Part shown: positions 59,826-64,000 of the stretch, in pieces
Layout: each line of letters opens with the position of its first letter
How positions within the stretch are numbered: position 1 is the stretch's first letter
Assembly (NCBI RefSeq): GCF_013393345.1
Contig: NZ_QJRF01000061.1
Coordinates: 124,001 to 188,000 of the forward strand
Length of the DNA stretch: 64,000 nucleotides
Reading direction: 5' to 3'
From: Pseudomonas taiwanensis
GTDB lineage: Bacteria; Pseudomonadota; Gammaproteobacteria; Pseudomonadales; Pseudomonadaceae
Translations under genes and position numbers: made by a program
Notes under the pieces: model-generated
What the model saw: the letters and a program-made list of their open reading frames with translations, nothing else
What the model was told of the DNA's origin: nothing
The model's database searches: none

Positions 59826-61142
59826 CTACCAGCTCAAACCTTGGTCACTCGTCGGTGGCGACCAGCGCAGCTGCCCACTACCCGCCCCCCGACTGTCCAG
59901 CTCCGGAAGGTTGGCGGCGGCCACCAGCTCACCATCGACGAACAGCAGCGGCAATCGGCCGCGGACAAAAGCAGGCAGGCGAGATTCGTTGAGCAACCGC
60001 TTGAGATCGCGACGCCCTCGCCCCGCCAGTTCCAGTACCTCACCTCCCCGCCGATAGCGGACTTCGAGCCTGCCGGTCGGCGGCGCCCCCAACAGACTCA
60101 GCCCGCCGTTGCCCGGCAGTTCGAGCGGCCGAGCAGGATCAGGCCAGGGCAGGTCGCGCTCTGGCACCGCGAGCCATTCGCCGGACAGCCACCACAACCG
60201 TCCGTCGGCACGGTGCAGCTCACCCCGGGCAAGACGCCAGATCGGCGTCGTATCGGCGGCCGCATCGCGCAGGTCTTCCCACCCCGCCCAATGGCTGCTG
60301 TCCGGTAGCGGCGTGAACCTTGCCAGCCAGTGACGCAGGGCGTTGCGCTGCCGGGGCGGCGACAACGACGCCAGCACATTCAGATCGAGGGACGGCAGCG
60401 GTAGCCAGGGGAAATTGCTGCCAGCCTGGGCGCGTTGCAGATCGCTCTGGGCCAGTTCGCCCAGCAGCCCCTCCGCCTCAGCCATGTGCTCCGCGCTGCG
60501 GGCCAGGCTTTCCGTCGCCTTCGGCCAACGAGACAGCAACACAGGAAACACATCGTGGCGGAGAAAATTGCGCGCAAGCGACGTATCCGAATTACTCGGG
60601 TCTTCCACCCAGTCGATCCCTTCGGCGCGGGCATAGGCTTCCAGTTCGGCGCGGGACGCCTGCAGCAGCGGCCTGACCAGGCTGCCCAAGCCGAGGGGCC
60701 GGACTTGCGGCATACCCGACAGCCCCCGCACACCGGCACCTCGCAATTGTCGGAAAAGCAGCGTTTCCGCCTGGTCATCCCGATGTTGGGCACTGAGGAG
60801 CACCTCCCCCGCTCGCAGTTCGCCCACGAATGCGGCATAGCGCGCATCCCGCGCCGCACGCTCCAGGCTTGGCCCGGTATCGACAGTCACGCGCAGCACC
60901 TTGAGCGGCACGCCCAATGCAGTGCAGACGCGTTGGCAATGTTCTGGCCAGGCATCGGCTGCGGCCTGCAGGCCGTGATGTACATGAATGGCAGATAGCG
61001 GCGGCAGGGCTTCGCGAAGGGCGAGACGCGCCAACACATGCAGCAGGACGGTGGAATCGAGCCCGCCAGAGAAGGCGACGTGCCAGGCCGGCGCATGGCG
61101 CCAGGGGGCCAGGGCGGTCAGGAGGCGGGACTCAAGGGACAT
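59826..61142 (-). CDS. tilS: tRNA(Ile)-lysidine synthase TilS
   Basis: TilS converts C34 of tRNA-Ile2 to lysidine, so that it reads AUA. The 438-residue protein has the PP-loop FSGGLDSTVLLHVLA near residue 25, HVHHGLQAAADAW, SAQHRDDQAETLLFRQLRGAG and C-terminal substrate-binding domains. It lies 69 bases after accA across a hairpin terminator. Confidence 0.97.
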   Translation of the reverse strand: MSLESRLLTALAPWRHAPAWHVAFSGGLDSTVLLHVLARLALREALPPLSAIHVHHGLQAAADAWPEHCQRVCTALGVPLKVLRVTVDTGPSLERAARDARYAAFVGELRAGEVLLSAQHRDDQAETLLFRQLRGAGVRGLSGMPQVRPLGLGSLVRPLLQASRAELEAYARAEGIDWVEDPSNSDTSLARNFLRHDVFPVLLSRWPKATESLARSAEHMAEAEGLLGELAQSDLQRAQAGSNFPWLPLPSLDLNVLASLSPPRQRNALRHWLARFTPLPDSSHWAGWEDLRDAAADTTPIWRLARGELHRADGRLWWLSGEWLAVPERDLPWPDPARPLELPGNGGLSLLGAPPTGRLEVRYRRGGEVLELAGRGRRDLKRLLNESRLPAFVRGRLPLLFVDGELVAAANLPELDSRGAGSGQLRWSPPTSDQGLSW

Positions 61143-61157
61143 GGGCTGCTCGAAACG

Positions 61158-61192
61158 AAATCGGGCCCCAAGCTTAAAGCCGGGGCCCGATC
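61158..61192 (-). terminator. Terminator of accA
   Basis: On the minus strand ATCGGGCCCC pairs with GGGGCCCGAT around a 12-base partly paired interior, followed by TTCGTTTCG. It sits between accA and the tilS start. Confidence 0.75.
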
Positions 61193-61211
61193 TTTGCAGC
61201 CTGAAGCGGGA

Positions 61212-62162
61212 TCAGGCTACGCCGTAGCTCATCAGGCGATCGTAACGACGCGCCAGAAGATCCTCGTTGTTGAGCTTCTGCAGGGTCTTCAGTTGCTCGG
61301 AGAGCTCCTTGCGGATCGACTCGGCAGCGGTCGCCGGGTCACGGTGAGCGCCGCCCAGAGGCTCGGCAATCACCTTGTCCACAATGCCCAGGCCTTTCAG
61401 GCGCTCAGCGGTGATGCCCATGGCCTCGGCCGCATCCGGAGCTTTCTCGGCCGTTTTCCACAGGATGGATGCACAGCCTTCGGGCGAAATCACCGAGTAG
61501 GTGGAGTACTGCAGCATGTTCAGGCGGTCGCAGACACCAATGGCCAGCGCGCCACCGGAACCACCCTCACCAATCACAGTAGCGATGATCGGGGTCTTCA
61601 GGCGGGCCATGACACGCAGGTTCCAGGCGATGGCTTCGCTCTGGCCGCGCTCCTCGGCATCGATACCCGGGTAGGCGCCGGGGGTGTCGATGAAGGTCAG
61701 GATCGGCATCTTGAAACGCTCGGCCATTTCCATCAGGCGGCAGGCCTTGCGGTAACCCTCGGGGCGCGGCATGCCGAAGTTGCGGCGTACCTTCTCGCGC
61801 ACCTCACGGCCCTTCTGGTGGCCGATGATCATGACCGGCTCGTCGTTCAGACGGGCAACCCCGCCAACGATAGCGGCGTCGTCGGAGAAATGACGATCGC
61901 CGTGCAGTTCGTCGAACTCGGTGAAGATGTGCTCGATGTAATCGAGGGTGTAAGGCCGACGCGGATGGCGCGCCAGTTGCGCGATCTGCCAGCTGGTGAG
62001 ATTGCCGAAGATGCTTTCGGTGAGCGCGCTGCTCTTCTCCTGCAGACGGGAAATCTCGTCGGTGATGTTCAGCGCGTTGTCGTTACCGACCAGACGCAGC
62101 TCCTCGATCTTGGCTTGCAGATCGGCGATGGGCTGTTCGAAATCCAGAAAGTTCGGGTTCAT
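61212..62162 (-). CDS. accA: Acetyl-CoA carboxylase carboxyltransferase subunit alpha
   Basis: AccA and AccD form the carboxyltransferase that makes malonyl-CoA. The 316-residue protein has [60 protein letters not shown] and the [13 protein letters not shown] signature. It lies 127 bases after dnaE on the same strand, a conserved dnaE-accA pair. Confidence 0.98.
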   Translation of the reverse strand: MNPNFLDFEQPIADLQAKIEELRLVGNDNALNITDEISRLQEKSSALTESIFGNLTSWQIAQLARHPRRPYTLDYIEHIFTEFDELHGDRHFSDDAAIVGGVARLNDEPVMIIGHQKGREVREKVRRNFGMPRPEGYRKACRLMEMAERFKMPILTFIDTPGAYPGIDAEERGQSEAIAWNLRVMARLKTPIIATVIGEGGSGGALAIGVCDRLNMLQYSTYSVISPEGCASILWKTAEKAPDAAEAMGITAERLKGLGIVDKVIAEPLGGAHRDPATAAESIRKELSEQLKTLQKLNNEDLLARRYDRLMSYGVA

Positions 62163-62289
62163 AGGCTTCCGTCGTGCGCTTGGGGCCAGGCGGCTGGTTC
62201 CATTTGGCGCCCTACCTTAAGGGATCGGGCGCGTTCGGGTCGAGATCAAATCGAAATCGGGCCGCTACGAGCGTGCAATCACGTTCGCA

Positions 62290-64000
62290 TCAGCGGTAGT
62301 GCAGGAAGACGTTGTCGCGCCCGAACTGGTCACGCAATGCCTGAATCAAAGCGTCAGCCGGTGCGATTCGCCAGTTGTCGCCGAACTGCAGCACGGCCTT
62401 CGCGTCATTGCCGCTGTAGTCCAGGGTCAGCGGGCAGGAGCCGCGATGGCGACCGCAAAGCTCGGCCAGCCAGCGCAAACGATCACCTTGCAGGGCGCTG
62501 AAATCCACTTTCATGCGCAGGCTCTCAGCCAAGCCGGTACGCGCCTCTTCCAGGCTCAGCACACGCTTGGCCCGCAAGCGCAAACCGCCGGAGAAGTCGT
62601 CATGACTGACCTCCCCTTCCACCACCACCAGGGCGTCGGTCTGCAGGAGGCCCTGGGCAACGTTGAAGGCATCGGCGAAGAGCGAGGCTTCGATGCGACC
62701 GGAACGATCGTCGAGGGTGATGAACCCCATCTTGTCGCCCTTCTTGTTCTTCATCACCCGCAGGTTGACGATCAGGCCAGCGATGATCTGGGTGTCACGC
62801 GCAGGCTTGAGTTCGACGATGCGCTGGCGGGCGAAGCGGCGGATCTCACCTTCGTACTCGTCGATCGGGTGGCCGGTGAGGTACAGCCCCAGGGTTTCCT
62901 TCTCGCCCTTCAGGCGCTCCTTGAGGGACAGCTCCTTGGCATTGCGGTGGTTGGCGTACATATCGGCCTCAGGCTCGGCGAACAGGCCGCCGAAGAGGTC
63001 CATATGGCCACTGTCATGGCTACGCGCGGTCTGCTCCGCCGCCTGGATGGCTTCCTCCATGGCTGTCAGCAGCACCGCGCGGTTGCGGTCGATGCCCGCC
63101 TGATAGGCCTTGGGTTCGTTGCTGAAGAACGGACCGAGACGATCGAGGGCACCGCCGCGAATCAGGGCTTCAAGGGTGCGCTTGTTGATGCGTTTTAGGT
63201 CGACGCGGTTGCAGAAGTCGAACAGGTCCTTGAACGGACCGCCTTCGGCGCGGCATTCCGTAATCGCCTCCACCGGGCCCTCGCCCACGCCCTTGATGGC
63301 GCCCAGGCCGTAGACGATCTGGCCGTCATTGTCGACGGCGAAGCGATACTCGGAGTTGTTCACGTCGGGGGCGACGATGCGCAGCTTCATGTGCCGGCAC
63401 TCTTCGATCAGCGTCACCACCTTGTCAGTGTTGTGCATATCCGCAGTGAGTACCGCGGCCATGAAGGGTGCCGGGAAATGCGCCTTGAGCCACGCGGTCT
63501 GGTAGGAAACCCAGCCGTAGGCGGCCGAGTGGGATTTGTTGAAGCCGTAGCCGGCGAACTTTTCCACCAGGTCGAAAATGTTGCCCGAGAGGGTGGGGTC
63601 GATGCCGTTGCTGGAGCAACCTTCGATGAAGCCCCCACGCTGCTTGGCCATTTCCTCGGGCTTCTTCTTGCCCATGGCACGGCGCAGCATGTCTGCACCG
63701 CCGAGGGTGTACCCCGCCATCACCTGGGCGATCTGCATCACCTGCTCCTGATACAGGATGATGCCGTAGGTGGGCTTGAGGACCGGCTCGAGGCCCGCGT
63801 ACTGGTAGTCGGGGTGCGGGTAGGAAAGCTCGGCACGGCCGTGCTTGCGGTTGATGAAGTCATCCACCATGCCGGACTGCAGCGGGCCCGGGCGGAACAG
63901 CGCCACCAGGGCGATCATGTCTTCCAGGCAGTCGGGCTTGAGCTTCTTGATAAGCTCCTTCATGCCGCGCGATTCGAGCTGGAAGACCGCGGTGGTCTCC
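62290..64000 (-). CDS. dnaE: DNA polymerase III alpha subunit DnaE (partial, C-terminal half)
   Basis: DnaE is the replicative polymerase. The frame is open to the window's right edge, and codons read upstream of the internal ATG at 63963 give ETTAVFQLESRG, a known DnaE segment; the N-terminal PHP and part of the palm domain are outside the window. Visible parts are ALFRPGPLQSGMVDDFINRK, YGIILYQEQVMQIAQ, FNKSHSAAYGWVSYQTAWLK, a helix-hairpin-helix (INKRTLEALIRGGALD), an OB-fold (IIAGLIVNLRVMKNKKGDKM) and the C-terminal tail. It is read as the 3' part of a gene of about 3.5 kb. Confidence 0.98.
   Translation of the reverse strand, partial: ETTAVFQLESRGMKELIKKLKPDCLEDMIALVALFRPGPLQSGMVDDFINRKHGRAELSYPHPDYQYAGLEPVLKPTYGIILYQEQVMQIAQVMAGYTLGGADMLRRAMGKKKPEEMAKQRGGFIEGCSSNGIDPTLSGNIFDLVEKFAGYGFNKSHSAAYGWVSYQTAWLKAHFPAPFMAAVLTADMHNTDKVVTLIEECRHMKLRIVAPDVNNSEYRFAVDNDGQIVYGLGAIKGVGEGPVEAITECRAEGGPFKDLFDFCNRVDLKRINKRTLEALIRGGALDRLGPFFSNEPKAYQAGIDRNRAVLLTAMEEAIQAAEQTARSHDSGHMDLFGGLFAEPEADMYANHRNAKELSLKERLKGEKETLGLYLTGHPIDEYEGEIRRFARQRIVELKPARDTQIIAGLIVNLRVMKNKKGDKMGFITLDDRSGRIEASLFADAFNVAQGLLQTDALVVVEGEVSHDDFSGGLRLRAKRVLSLEEARTGLAESLRMKVDFSALQGDRLRWLAELCGRHRGSCPLTLDYSGNDAKAVLQFGDNWRIAPADALIQALRDQFGRDNVFLHYR

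Overview
The window is chromosomal DNA of a Pseudomonas species. Every recognisable housekeeping gene is of pseudomonad type: GacS, RsmZ with its GacA box, RpoS, RhlG-like reductase, PirRS, GfnR/AdhC/FghA. Base composition is high GC, and gene order follows blocks that I recall from P. aeruginosa PAO1 (about PA0916-PA0937 and PA3603-PA3640, with rhlG and fpr/finR between). It is not P. aeruginosa itself, because the iron-uptake locus beside pirRS is arranged differently and the two blocks are joined. I see no prophage, integrative element, transposase, CRISPR array or secretion island. About 60 protein genes, two initiator tRNAs and one small regulatory RNA are supported.

Layout. (1) 0-6.2 kb, minus strand: cysM-rlmD-relA-mazG-DUF2058, a stringent-response/nucleotide-hygiene operon. 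(2) 6.4-12.5 kb: catecholate-type TonB receptor (piuA-like), divergent piuC and a Sel1-repeat gene, then the pirRS two-component system; Fur-like sites lie in the divergent promoter. (3) 12.6-19 kb: gacS, ldhA, a zinc-ribbon protein/lipoprotein pair, dinB, and two tandem initiator tRNAs each with its own promoter and terminator. (4) 19-28.3 kb: GAF-GAF-GGDEF-EAL protein, the lipid aminoacylation pair mprF-acvB, cytochrome b561, kup. (5) 28.5-36 kb: rimO, DCC protein, GST, rhlG-like, small exported peptide, trmO, ABM/VOC divergent pair, fpr/finR divergent pair. (6) 35.6-45.7 kb: dgkA, erdR, EamA transporter, tapT, exported PA3611-like protein, LOG-like protein, recX-recA, cinA, mutS, fdxA. (7) 45.8-51.4 kb, minus strand: rsmZ, rpoS, nlpD, pcm, surE, truD, ispF. 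(8) 51.4-64 kb: fghA-adhC with divergent gfnR, then ispD-ftsB, eno, kdsA-pyrG, tilS, accA and the C-terminal half of dnaE, which runs off the window.

How the parts connect. Both ends of the Gac/Rsm cascade are here: the sensor GacS at 12.6 kb and the sRNA RsmZ at 45.8 kb with a perfect GacA box upstream, next to rpoS. RelA adds the ppGpp input. RecA carries a textbook LexA box, and DNA-repair genes (recA, recX, mutS, dinB) are well represented. The glutathione-dependent formaldehyde pathway (adhC, fghA) is flanked by its likely LysR activator.

Nothing here is clearly a new molecular system. The points most worth a second look are the PirRS/PiuA/PiuC arrangement, a pair of degenerate repeats downstream of eno, a structured eno leader, a GntR-type operator between two small metabolic genes, several palindromic intergenic elements of two families, and the tandem initiator-tRNA units.
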